DNA from: Acinetobacter marinus
GTDB lineage: Bacteria > Pseudomonadota > Gammaproteobacteria > Pseudomonadales > Moraxellaceae
Assembly (NCBI RefSeq): GCF_900096915.1
Contig: NZ_FMYK01000005.1
Location: 1 to 64,000, forward strand
Reading direction: 5' to 3'
Length of the DNA: 64,000 nucleotides
Shown: piece by piece, positions 17,320 through 25,319 of the stretch
Position numbering within the stretch: the first letter of the stretch is position 1
Layout of the letters: the number at the start of each line of letters is the position of its first letter
Notes under the pieces: generated by a model
Seen by the model: the letters and a program-made list of their open reading frames with translations, nothing else
Database searches by the model: none
What the model was told of the DNA's origin: nothing
Made by a program: the position numbers and the translations under genes

Positions 17320-18501
17320 ATGAAATCGAATCTTCCCCTGTTGGCACTTGCGGTCGGTGCATTTGCCATTGGAACCACCGAGTTTTCACCGATGGGCTTC
17401 TTACCTGAGATTGCCGCAGGTTTGGATATTTCTATTCCGCAAGCGGGGATGTTGATCACCGCTTATGCTGTGGGTGTGATGATTGGTGCGCCATTTATGA
17501 CACTACTCTTGTCTTCATTTCCACGTCGTAAGGCATTGATCTTACTAATGGCGATATTCACCATTGGCAATATCTTGGCGGCATTTGCGCCAAATTATGT
17601 CAGCCTGATGGGTGCACGAATCATTACCAGTTTGAATCATGGTGCATTCTTCGGCATCGGTTCGGTGGTGGCAGCTAGCCTTGTGCCGAAAGAGAAACAA
17701 GCCAGTGCGGTCGCCATGATGTTTATGGGACTGACCGTTGCCAATATCGGCGGTGTTCCGCTTGCCACATGGTTTAGTCAAAATGTCGGCTGGCGTAATG
17801 CTTTTGCGGTGATTTCTGGGCTGGGTGTGGTCACCATGCTTGCGCTGTGGGCGGTACTGCCAAAAGGACAAAAAGGTAATAAACCGAATGTCAAACAAGA
17901 GCTTGCGGTACTTACACGTCCTGCGGTGCTCCTTGCGCTTTCGACGACAGTGCTTGGTGCCAGTGCGATGTTTACTCTCTACACTTACATTGCACCAAGT
18001 TTGCAAACTTTCACTCATGCTAGCCCAACACTGATCACCTTCATGTTGGTGATGATTGGCATTGGCTTCTCGATTGGTAACCATCTCGGTGGTAAATTTG
18101 CAGATAAATCGATTGATAAAACGTTGTTAGGCTTCTTGAGTTTATTGATCGTAATGATGCTGTTGTTCCCGATCTTGGCAAAAACAGCGATTGGTGCGGG
18201 TATTGCACTGGTGATTTGGGGTGCATCGACTTTTGCCGTGGTGCCACCATTACAAATGCGTGTTATGGAAGTGGCACACGAAGCGCAAGGTTTGGCATCT
18301 TCTGTGAATATCGGTGCATTTAACTTGGGTAATGCGGTCGGTGCAGCAGCAGGTGGTGCGGTGCTCAGTCTTGGTCTTGGCTATGTCGCAGTATCCATCA
18401 CAGGTGCGATCTTGGCAGGCATTGCGATACTGTTAGTGCTTTGGCAAATGCGCCGTCAATCTAATACAGCAACTGAAGCACAGCCCTGCACTTCTAGCTA
18501 A
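17320..18501 (+). CDS. MFS transporter, DHA1 (AraJ/YdhP-like)
   Basis: A 393-residue protein with about 12 membrane helices. It starts LPLLALAVGAFAIGTTEFSPMGFLPEIA, the DHA1 opening found in AraJ- and YdhP-type sugar or drug exporters, and has the loop motif SSFPRRKALIL. It begins 53 bases after dkgB and is probably in the same transcript. The substrate is unknown. Confidence 0.88.
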   Translation: MKSNLPLLALAVGAFAIGTTEFSPMGFLPEIAAGLDISIPQAGMLITAYAVGVMIGAPFMTLLLSSFPRRKALILLMAIFTIGNILAAFAPNYVSLMGARIITSLNHGAFFGIGSVVAASLVPKEKQASAVAMMFMGLTVANIGGVPLATWFSQNVGWRNAFAVISGLGVVTMLALWAVLPKGQKGNKPNVKQELAVLTRPAVLLALSTTVLGASAMFTLYTYIAPSLQTFTHASPTLITFMLVMIGIGFSIGNHLGGKFADKSIDKTLLGFLSLLIVMMLLFPILAKTAIGAGIALVIWGASTFAVVPPLQMRVMEVAHEAQGLASSVNIGAFNLGNAVGAAAGGAVLSLGLGYVAVSITGAILAGIAILLVLWQMRRQSNTATEAQPCTSS

Positions 18502-18515
18502 GTTCATAAACTTCA

Positions 18516-18548
18516 AAATAGCGCCTCATCTGTGAGGCGTTATTTTTG
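18516..18548 (+). terminator. Rho-independent terminator after the MFS gene
   Basis: CGCCTCA and TGAGGCG form a 7-bp stem around TCTG with a T-rich tail (TATTTTT), 20-odd bases after the stop codon. Confidence 0.75.
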
Positions 18549-18585
18549 CTGAAAAGATTTTTATCAACATTGATCCATAGATCAA

Positions 18586-19173
18586 TTATTTCTCGGCGCT
18601 ATGCTTGGTTCGAATCAGTGTCGATAAATCATAGCCTTGTGCTTTGGCGGTATTGAGATAATCTTCAATCACCGCCTCATCCACATCAGGAGTACGTGAC
18701 AATAACCACAGATAGCGATGCGATGGTCCGCCCACCAATGCCACTTGATAATCTTCATCGACACGAAGCACCCAATAATCGCCCTTGCTAAAGGGCACCC
18801 AACGCAGCCCTTTCGGCAAGAAGCTGACTTTCAATTGGCTGTTACCATCATTTTGTGAATAAGCAACGCCTTCTGACACATCCAGCTTGCCATCGGTATT
18901 GATACACTGATTTTTGACCTGAATGGTTTGATCGGCATTTAGACTATACTCGGCTTGCACATCACTGGCGCAGTTGCGCTGAAAGTACATCGGCAGTCGT
19001 GCCACTTCATACCACGTCCCGAGATATTTCTGTACATCAATGGCATCGACAGCTTTGGGCTGTGCAGTTGTTGGCGTTTGCATTGCGCTACTTTTTGCTT
19101 GCGCAACATTCACCCACACTGCCAATCCTGTCAAAGCGACTGCAGTCAGCCAGATTTTTTTATTTTTCGTCAC
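18586..19173 (-). CDS. Bacterial lipocalin (Blc-like), periplasmic
   Basis: The 195-residue protein has a signal peptide ending near AQA (residue 26) and the lipocalin motif GTWYEVAR (52-59), followed by beta-strand sequence and LSRTPDVDEAVIEDYLN, like E. coli Blc. Blc is an outer-membrane lipoprotein that binds lysophospholipids, but here no cysteine follows the signal peptide, so the protein is predicted to be soluble in the periplasm. Confidence 0.88.
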   Translation of the reverse strand: MTKNKKIWLTAVALTGLAVWVNVAQAKSSAMQTPTTAQPKAVDAIDVQKYLGTWYEVARLPMYFQRNCASDVQAEYSLNADQTIQVKNQCINTDGKLDVSEGVAYSQNDGNSQLKVSFLPKGLRWVPFSKGDYWVLRVDEDYQVALVGGPSHRYLWLLSRTPDVDEAVIEDYLNTAKAQGYDLSTLIRTKHSAEK

Positions 19174-19338
19174 CTTAGCACCTCATCATCAAATTTAAAT
19201 ACAATCAATAAGCGCAAATTCAATTAAAGCAAAACCCATTAAAACAAAACAATCTGTGATTTTCTGTAGTGAAACTATTCAACATCGTTTAAACATTTTA
19301 CAATGATGATGATCTTGTCACCTATTTCCACGAAAAAA

Positions 19339-19668
19339 ATGAAAAAGCAAATACTCAGTTTCGCCATCATCACCGCCACCTTAGTCCTCACAGGATGTAG
19401 CCGTGAGCCCAGCCAAGAACAGCTACAAACGCTGTATCAGGAGAAAATTCAGCAGACCAATGCGCTTGCTGAGCGCCTGACACAACAGAAAGGCGAGCTC
19501 ATGAAAGTGAGTAAGTTTGAGAAGTTGGATTGTCATAAAATTGACAAAAGTAAGGATCTCAGTTGTCGGATCAATGTCACGGTCGAGATGCCATTTTTAG
19601 GTGCGCAAAACAATACCACCGATTTACGGGTGGCAAAAAGTGAAAATGGTTGGGTGATTGTCGACTAA
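19339..19668 (+). CDS. Small lipoprotein of unknown function
   Basis: A 109-residue protein starting MKKQILSFAIITATLVLTGCS, a textbook lipoprotein signal with lipobox LTGC. The mature part has a helical region (EQLQTLYQEKIQQTNALAERLTQQKG) and a small beta domain with two cysteines ending in WVIVD. An ATG 12 codons upstream at 19303 would give a poor signal peptide, so the later ATG was chosen, although neither has a strong ribosome binding site. Confidence 0.7.
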   Translation: MKKQILSFAIITATLVLTGCSREPSQEQLQTLYQEKIQQTNALAERLTQQKGELMKVSKFEKLDCHKIDKSKDLSCRINVTVEMPFLGAQNNTTDLRVAKSENGWVIVD

Positions 19669-19722
19669 GTTCTACATGCTTTGAAATTGCCAATTTACCC
19701 AGAGCACCAAAAAATCAGACAC

Positions 19723-19752
19723 AAAAAACGAGGCTCTCGACCTCGTTTTTTT
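19723..19752. terminator. Bidirectional terminator
   Basis: A stem of CGAGG and CCTCG around CTCTCGA is flanked by A6 on the left and T7 on the right, so it can end the plus-strand lipoprotein gene and the minus-strand pirin gene. Confidence 0.85.
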
Positions 19753-19780
19753 ATTTGCTATCAATAGCTGATGATACAAC

Positions 19781-20671
19781 TTAGGCTTCGACAGGGATTT
19801 CACCGAATTTACCACTTTGGAAATCTACAAAGGCTTGTTTGATTTCAGCCTGCGTATTCATCACGAATGGTCCATAGCCTTCGATCGGCTCATTCAATGG
19901 CTCACCTGTGAGAATCAAGAATTTTGCATCTTGATTGACCACCACTTCAAAGTCAGCTTCACCATCTCGTGCCAAAACTGCAACACTACTAGATTTCACG
20001 GTTTGATCACCATTGACCACCACTTCACCATCCAAGACCACCAACATCGCATTATGCGTCACAGGGACAAAGAAGCGATGCGTGGTACCTGCTTTGAGCA
20101 CGCCATCCCACATATTCACAGGTGAATAGGTCGACGCCGCACCTTTTTGGTCATTCCCAGTTTGATCATGGTAAGTCCCTGCAATCACACGCAAGTGGCT
20201 ACCTGCATCATCAAGTTTCACATCTGGAATTTGATCCGCTGTGATGCCTTGATATTTTGGTGCGGTCATTTTATCTTTGGCTGGCAAATTCACCCAAAGT
20301 TGCACCATCTCAAAGGTTCCACCTGATTCAGCAAATTCCGTTGAGTGGAACTCCTCATGCACCACGCCAGAGGCAGCACTCATCCACTGTACATCGCCAG
20401 ATTTGATGGTACCACCACCGCCACTGGAGTCACGATGTGACACTTCACCTTGATACGCCAAAGTCACGGTTTCAAAGCCACGGTGCGGATGTGAACCCAC
20501 GCCATGTTGCTCAGTGGTTGGTTGGAATGGATAAGGCGCAGCATAGTCCAAAAGCAAAAATGGGCTAATGGCTTGACCTAAACGATCATAGGAAAACAAG
20601 TTGCGTACTGGGAATCCATCGCCGACCCAATGCATTTGGTTGTTGTTAATATTTGCGATCACTTTTCTCAT
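19781..20671 (-). CDS. Pirin-family protein
   Basis: A 296-residue bicupin. The metal ligands of pirins are present: His61 and His63 in HPHRGFET, His105 and Glu107 in VVHEEFH. Bacterial pirins of this type (YhhW) bind a metal and some act as quercetin dioxygenases; the true substrate here is unknown. The gene is monocistronic between a shared terminator and dsbC. Confidence 0.88.
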   Translation of the reverse strand: MRKVIANINNNQMHWVGDGFPVRNLFSYDRLGQAISPFLLLDYAAPYPFQPTTEQHGVGSHPHRGFETVTLAYQGEVSHRDSSGGGGTIKSGDVQWMSAASGVVHEEFHSTEFAESGGTFEMVQLWVNLPAKDKMTAPKYQGITADQIPDVKLDDAGSHLRVIAGTYHDQTGNDQKGAASTYSPVNMWDGVLKAGTTHRFFVPVTHNAMLVVLDGEVVVNGDQTVKSSSVAVLARDGEADFEVVVNQDAKFLILTGEPLNEPIEGYGPFVMNTQAEIKQAFVDFQSGKFGEIPVEA

Positions 20672-20880
20672 GATTCATCTCCAATTCGTTATGAGGCTAT
20701 TATAAAGCTGCATTTGCACAATAAATAGACAACCACATCAACACAATGTTCTATATATGAAACAGTTTAAGCCTTGAATTATTATTCATCGCTTTTTTGA
20801 TGATATTTTCAGCACAATCCTTTCTTGTAAAATTGCTGATGTTTCTGCATGATGTGTAAAACATTGAAAAGAGCAATGAT

Positions 20881-21591
20881 ATGAAAGCCTTAGCAAGTAC
20901 CTTGACTGCAATGATGCTGGCACTCAGCAGTACCAGTTACGCTGATGTGAATACACTTAGTCAAAATCTCAAAAAGAACTACCCTACGCTCAGCGCCAAA
21001 GTGGTCGGTGAAAGTCCAGTCGATGATATTTATGAAGTACAAATGGCGGGGAGCTTGGTCTATACCGATGAAGATGCACGTTATTTCTTTGTCGGCAACT
21101 TGGTGGATTTTCAAAACAAAGTCAATTTGACTGAACAACGTGAGCAACAACTCAATAAAATCGACATCAGTCAACTACCGCTTGCCAATGCCATCAAAAA
21201 TGTCAAAGGCAAAGGTGAACGCAAACTCTATGTCTTTAGTGATCCAGATTGTCCGTATTGTCAGCGTTTAGAGCAAGAGTTGACCACAGTGGACAATGTC
21301 ACGATTTATACCTTTATGATGCCACTGACCGCTTTACATCCGAATGCCGAGCGCATTGCCAAAAAAGTCTGGTGTTCTGAAAATCGCTATGAAGCATGGG
21401 AAGATTATTTACTGCATAAAAAAATGCCAAGTGCCAGCGACAACTGTAGTAATCCGATTCAGAAAAATCTCGAACTTGCCAATAGTCTGAATATCTCAGG
21501 TACGCCGACTTTATTTTTAAATAATGGGGAGCGCATCTCGGGTGGACGTTCTGCGGCAGAATTAGAAAGTTTGCTGAACTCAGCGAAATAA
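20881..21591 (+). CDS. dsbC: Thiol:disulfide interchange protein DsbC
   Basis: DsbC is a periplasmic dimeric disulphide isomerase. The 236-residue precursor has a signal peptide ending near SYA (residue 21), an N-terminal dimerisation domain and a thioredoxin domain with active site Cys124-Pro-Tyr-Cys127 and cis-proline loop SGTPTLF. A second cysteine pair (VWCSE and SDNCSN) matches the structural disulphide of DsbC. The CPYC centre is that of E. coli DsbG, whereas E. coli DsbC has CGYC. Confidence 0.9.
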   Translation: MKALASTLTAMMLALSSTSYADVNTLSQNLKKNYPTLSAKVVGESPVDDIYEVQMAGSLVYTDEDARYFFVGNLVDFQNKVNLTEQREQQLNKIDISQLPLANAIKNVKGKGERKLYVFSDPDCPYCQRLEQELTTVDNVTIYTFMMPLTALHPNAERIAKKVWCSENRYEAWEDYLLHKKMPSASDNCSNPIQKNLELANSLNISGTPTLFLNNGERISGGRSAAELESLLNSAK

Positions 21592-21643
21592 TCGCTGATA
21601 CGTCAAAAGAATGCTACAAGCAAATTTCCAGACGTACATAAGC

Positions 21644-21679
21644 AGATGATTCATCGCAGTGATGGATCATCTTTTTTTA
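21644..21679 (+). terminator. Rho-independent terminator of dsbC
   Basis: AGATGATTCATC and GATGGATCATCT form a 12-bp stem with one G-T pair around GCAGT, followed by seven T residues. Confidence 0.85.
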
Positions 21680-21695
21680 CTGTTTTGGATTTAGA

Positions 21696-22652
21696 TTAAC
21701 TATACCACTGCACGATCAATAGGCTAATCACAGCAAAGCCAAAGATGGTGCTTAGCATCAGTGGCGTCAAGGCTTTTTCATTAAGTCCATACGCCTGTCC
21801 AAAAATGCCAAACGATACAGGCATCGGCAAAGCGGCGATCAAGGTGCCCGCATACAACATTTCCTGACTGACATTGGGTAGCATGCTCAAAAAGCCAAAC
21901 ACCAGCAGTGGCATCAGCACGACTTTCATGCTCACCAACAGCCACGTGCCCAGATTTAAGGCTTTTAAACCCACACCGACCAGACTGGCGCCAATTACAA
22001 ATAAGGCGATCGGCGCTGCGGTATTGCCAAGCATGGTCAACACTTTATGCAGTTGTTCAGGCAACTGCCATGACATCAAGCTACAGATCAACCCCAACAT
22101 AATCGACACAATCACAGGATGAAGTAATACGCCTTTAAGGGTTTTTAACAGCACCTGTATTGGACTGGGTGCTGACTGCGCCTGTTCTGCCAATGATTTA
22201 CCGTGGCTTAGACCTATTTCCGCCAAGCACAGCATCAGCACCACGATCATTAGATTTTCCACCAGCAAGGTCAGGGAAATATAAATCGCTGCGTGACTGC
22301 CAATCAACATGGTCAGAATCGCCGTACCGATAAAGCCAGTATTGGACATCGACGCACCCATCGACATCACCGCACTGTGCGTCATCGACATCTGAAAATA
22401 ATGCCGAAACATAAAAAATGCAGCACCAAAGAGCAGCAATGAAGCCAAACCATACGCCAAAAAGTAGCTCGGTTGCCACAAGGCATAAATGTCCTTATCC
22501 GCCAAAGCGTAGAGCAGGAATGCAGGCAAGGAAATTTTAATGACGAAGTTACTGAGGGCGGCAATATGCGACCGTTCAACCAACTTGAGTTTGGCAGAAA
22601 AATAACCGATGAGCGTGAGTAACACCAACGGAAGAATGACGGAAATAACCAC
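21696..22652 (-). CDS. AEC-family (auxin efflux carrier-like) transporter
   Basis: A 318-residue membrane protein with about ten helices in two inverted halves. The start VISVILPLVLLTLIGYFSAK and the GASMSNTGFIGTAIL and LPMPVSFGIFGQAYG segments are typical of bacterial AEC permeases, which move carboxylates such as malate or malonate; the substrate is not determined. The start is a GTG at 22652 with AAAAGG seven bases upstream. Confidence 0.85.
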   Translation of the reverse strand: MVISVILPLVLLTLIGYFSAKLKLVERSHIAALSNFVIKISLPAFLLYALADKDIYALWQPSYFLAYGLASLLLFGAAFFMFRHYFQMSMTHSAVMSMGASMSNTGFIGTAILTMLIGSHAAIYISLTLLVENLMIVVLMLCLAEIGLSHGKSLAEQAQSAPSPIQVLLKTLKGVLLHPVIVSIMLGLICSLMSWQLPEQLHKVLTMLGNTAAPIALFVIGASLVGVGLKALNLGTWLLVSMKVVLMPLLVFGFLSMLPNVSQEMLYAGTLIAALPMPVSFGIFGQAYGLNEKALTPLMLSTIFGFAVISLLIVQWYS

Positions 22653-22919
22653 GTGATACCTTTTTATCGATCCCTTTACTGAGCTCTGTCTTGGTCGGTT
22701 TGCTGATCTTTATGTTGATCCTTTTGCTGGTCTATCTGGTCTATGTAGAACGGCAAAACGATATAAGATGCGAAGTGCCTGCTATGTTATGCTGTTTCAG
22801 CTACTTTGAGCAACTCGACCTTAGCATGTTCATTCAATGCTATCATTACCACTGTGTCAGATGATGTCTGCACACGATTACTTTAGCCAAATAACGCCCC
22901 CTCTTACTTGAATAGAACC

Positions 22920-23804
22920 ATGCCTGAACTGCCCGAAGTCGAAACCACCAAAGCCAGCCTCGCACCATTACTTGGATTGCGCTTAGTCAATGTCACGGTA
23001 CACCAAGCCTCTTTACGCTGGGCGGTGCCTGACGATCTCTCCAAGTTGATCGGACTGACGCTCACTGAATTACAGCGCCGATCAAAATATATTATCGCCG
23101 ATTTTGAAGGTCAGCAGATGCTCTGGCATCTCGGGATGTCGGGCAGTTTTCGACTTTGTGCGCCACATACCGAACTGCGCAAGCATGATCATGTGGTATT
23201 TGACTTTGGTGAGATTCATTTGCGCTATCACGATCCACGGCGCTTCGGTTGCTTGCTTTGGCTGGATGAAATGCATCAACAGAAGTTGCTTGATCCGCTT
23301 GGCCCTGAGCCCTTATCAGATGAGTTCAACGCCGAACATTTATGGACAAAATTAAAAAGCAAACAGGTCGCCATCAAAGTCGCCTTGATGGACAATCATG
23401 TGGTGGTCGGTGTGGGAAATATTTATGCCACCGAATGTCTGTTTAACACAGGTATCCATCCTGCACAGCTTGCCAATAGTTTAAGTCAAGCGCAGGTAAC
23501 TGCTTTGGTCGCAGAGATCAAAAAAGTGTTGGCGCATGCCATCCAACTTGGTGGGTCAACGCTTCGAGACTATAGCAATGCTAGCGGTGAAAATGGTTAC
23601 TTTCAGCAGACTTTACTCGCCTATGGGCGTGTCGGAGAAATGTGCGTCAACTGTGAAACACCGATCGAAAATATCAAACTCGGACAACGTGCCAGCGCCT
23701 TTTGTCCGCAATGTCAGCCATTAAAAAAGATCCAAGCAACAACCAAATCGACAAAAAAGAAAACTCAAGTCAGCACAAAAAAGCCTCAAGGAGCGACTAA
23801 ATGA
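22920..23804 (+). CDS. mutM: Formamidopyrimidine-DNA glycosylase (Fpg)
   Basis: Fpg removes 8-oxoguanine and other oxidised purines from DNA. The mature N-terminus must be Pro2 (MPELPEVET), which fixes the start at 22920; Pro2 is the nucleophile and Glu3 the catalytic acid. A zinc finger of four cysteines (CVNC and CPQC) lies near the C-terminus. After the finger the protein carries an unusual Lys/Thr-rich tail of about 26 residues (KSTKKKTQVSTKKPQGATK). The stop overlaps the next start as ATGA, so it is coupled to ppiC. Another oxidised-guanine repair gene, mutY, is also in the window. Confidence 0.93.
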   Translation: MPELPEVETTKASLAPLLGLRLVNVTVHQASLRWAVPDDLSKLIGLTLTELQRRSKYIIADFEGQQMLWHLGMSGSFRLCAPHTELRKHDHVVFDFGEIHLRYHDPRRFGCLLWLDEMHQQKLLDPLGPEPLSDEFNAEHLWTKLKSKQVAIKVALMDNHVVVGVGNIYATECLFNTGIHPAQLANSLSQAQVTALVAEIKKVLAHAIQLGGSTLRDYSNASGENGYFQQTLLAYGRVGEMCVNCETPIENIKLGQRASAFCPQCQPLKKIQATTKSTKKKTQVSTKKPQGATK

Positions 23805-24091
23805 AAACCGCCATCGTCCGTCATATCCTCGTCAAAGACAAAGTGCTTGCGGAACAGCTCAAGCAAAAAATCTTAGCTGGCGCTGACTTTGCCAAAATCG
23901 CCAAACAACACTCCACCTGTAACTCTGCAAAACGTGGTGGTGAACTTGGTGAGGTGAAAAAAGGACAACTGGTGCCTGTGATTGACAAATTGGTATTTAG
24001 CGCAGAAGAACGTAAACTGCATGGTCCGATTAAAAGCCAATTTGGCTTTCATCTGGTAGAAATTAAATTTCGTATGGATGGCTTCCGCTAA
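23801..24091 (+). CDS. ppiC: Parvulin peptidyl-prolyl isomerase
   Basis: A 96-residue single-domain parvulin like E. coli PpiC (93 residues): RHILVKDKVLAEQLKQKI, HSTCNSAKRGGELGE, and FGFHLVEI are family motifs. It catalyses cis-trans isomerisation of prolyl bonds in the cytoplasm. AAGGAG lies just upstream and the start codon overlaps the mutM stop. Confidence 0.9.
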   Translation: MKTAIVRHILVKDKVLAEQLKQKILAGADFAKIAKQHSTCNSAKRGGELGEVKKGQLVPVIDKLVFSAEERKLHGPIKSQFGFHLVEIKFRMDGFR

Positions 24092-24115
24092 TCGTTCTAT
24101 GTGTCAAAGTGATTG

Positions 24116-24457
24116 TTATTGTTCTGCCTGTGCATGTTTCATGGCATAAATCCAAGCATCGAGTGACTGACCGTGCTCATCCTGCGCCTGTACCTTGACC
24201 CGTTGATATTGCGCCCCTTCAAATTCATCAATCATGTCCAAATGATCATGCAATTGCTCATGGATAAAGAATAATCCTTCTACACGATCCGCTTGCGCAT
24301 CTAGCACAATCGCAGGCAATCCAATGTCTGCACCCCAATTTAAAGTATGCACCACGCCATGTACATAGCCTTTTTGCCAACGCCCACCAAGTGGCGCAAG
24401 GACGTGTTCATTCGGCTGATTTGGGCGCAATGTCCCGTAAACAAAAAGATTTTTCAT
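24116..24457 (-). CDS. Gamma-glutamylcyclotransferase-like protein
   Basis: A 113-residue AIG2/GGCT-like protein. The glycine-rich opening LFVYGTLRP (residues 4-12) and the acidic DEFEGAQY segment, which includes the catalytic glutamate, are visible. Members cleave gamma-glutamyl amines or peptides; the substrate here is unknown. Its upstream region contains a 16-bp tandem repeat. Confidence 0.8.
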   Translation of the reverse strand: MKNLFVYGTLRPNQPNEHVLAPLGGRWQKGYVHGVVHTLNWGADIGLPAIVLDAQADRVEGLFFIHEQLHDHLDMIDEFEGAQYQRVKVQAQDEHGQSLDAWIYAMKHAQAEQ

Positions 24458-24513
24458 AACACCATTTCAAACAACTATGCTAAGTTGTGCGCATATTAAA
24501 CAGATTGCACAGT

Positions 24514-24583
24514 CATTTCCACTGTCATGCATTTACACTATCATGCATTTTCGCTGTCATATAGTTTCACTGTCATACATTTA
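24514..24583. repeat. Degenerate 16-bp tandem repeat, about 4.4 copies
   Basis: Units begin at 24514, 24530, 24546 and 24562, with a partial unit at 24578. The consensus is CATTTMCACTGTCATR. The array lies upstream of the GGCT-like gene and downstream of the mscL terminator. Confidence 0.8.
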
Positions 24584-24593
24584 ACAGCGAATA

Positions 24594-24619
24594 AAAAAAC
24601 GGCATGTCTGCCGTTTTTT
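24594..24619. terminator. Terminator of mscL
   Basis: CGGCA and TGCCG pair around TGTC with A6 on one side and T6 on the other. It lies about 20 bases after the mscL stop on the minus strand and could work in both directions. Confidence 0.85.
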
Positions 24620-24639
24620 ATCGTGAATACCTCAAACCA

Positions 24640-25077
24640 TTAAGGTTGTGGGCGATTCTTCAATTGATCACGGATTTCACGAAGCAATTCGATGTCTTCA
24701 GGCGTTGCTTCTGGTTCTGGCGCAGCTTCTTCTTTACGGCGCATGTTGTTCATGGCTTTCACCAATAAGAACACCACAAATGCCAACAAGATGAAGTTAA
24801 TCAAGATCGTAATGAAGTTACCATAATGGAAAATATTCAAACCTGCTTCTTTGGCGGCTTCTAAAGTTTGAATATTGTTTGGATTGTCACCCAAGATCAA
24901 GAACATGTTGGTGAAATCTACTTCACCGCCCAAGATCCATGAAATCAAAGGCATAATCACATCTTTGACCAATGAATCAATAATTTTACCAAATGCGCCA
25001 CCGATGATCACACCGACAGCAAGATCCATCATATTGCCTTTTAAAGCAAATTCCTTAAACTCTTGCACCATACCCAT
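24640..25077 (-). CDS. mscL: Large-conductance mechanosensitive channel
   Basis: MscL is an inner-membrane pentamer that opens under extreme turgor. The 145-residue protein begins MGMVQEFKEFALKGNMMDLAVGVIIGGAFGKIIDSLV, the family hallmark (N-terminal helix and first membrane helix), then a periplasmic loop and a second membrane helix, and ends in a charged coiled helix (ELLREIRDQLKNR). The ATG at 25077 lies nine bases after GGAG; a GTG two codons earlier is too close to it. Confidence 0.93.
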   Translation of the reverse strand: MGMVQEFKEFALKGNMMDLAVGVIIGGAFGKIIDSLVKDVIMPLISWILGGEVDFTNMFLILGDNPNNIQTLEAAKEAGLNIFHYGNFITILINFILLAFVVFLLVKAMNNMRRKEEAAPEPEATPEDIELLREIRDQLKNRPQP

Positions 25078-25319
25078 TTGCACAATCTCCAGATTAAAAA
25101 GTACACAACTTTATGTTATATCTCTCGAGCAGAGAGAAATCACGAGTAATTTACTTGGTTTTTGTAATTGCACCAAGTGGAATCGACAGAATGATACAAA
25201 AAACATCGACTTGTTCTTACTTTTTTTAATGCATATTGGATTTTAAAACGTCGTTTTCCGAATCTGATCTTGATTTTTGCCCGCATTGCACTTATTAAAA
25301 TATCAATCACAATTTTTAT

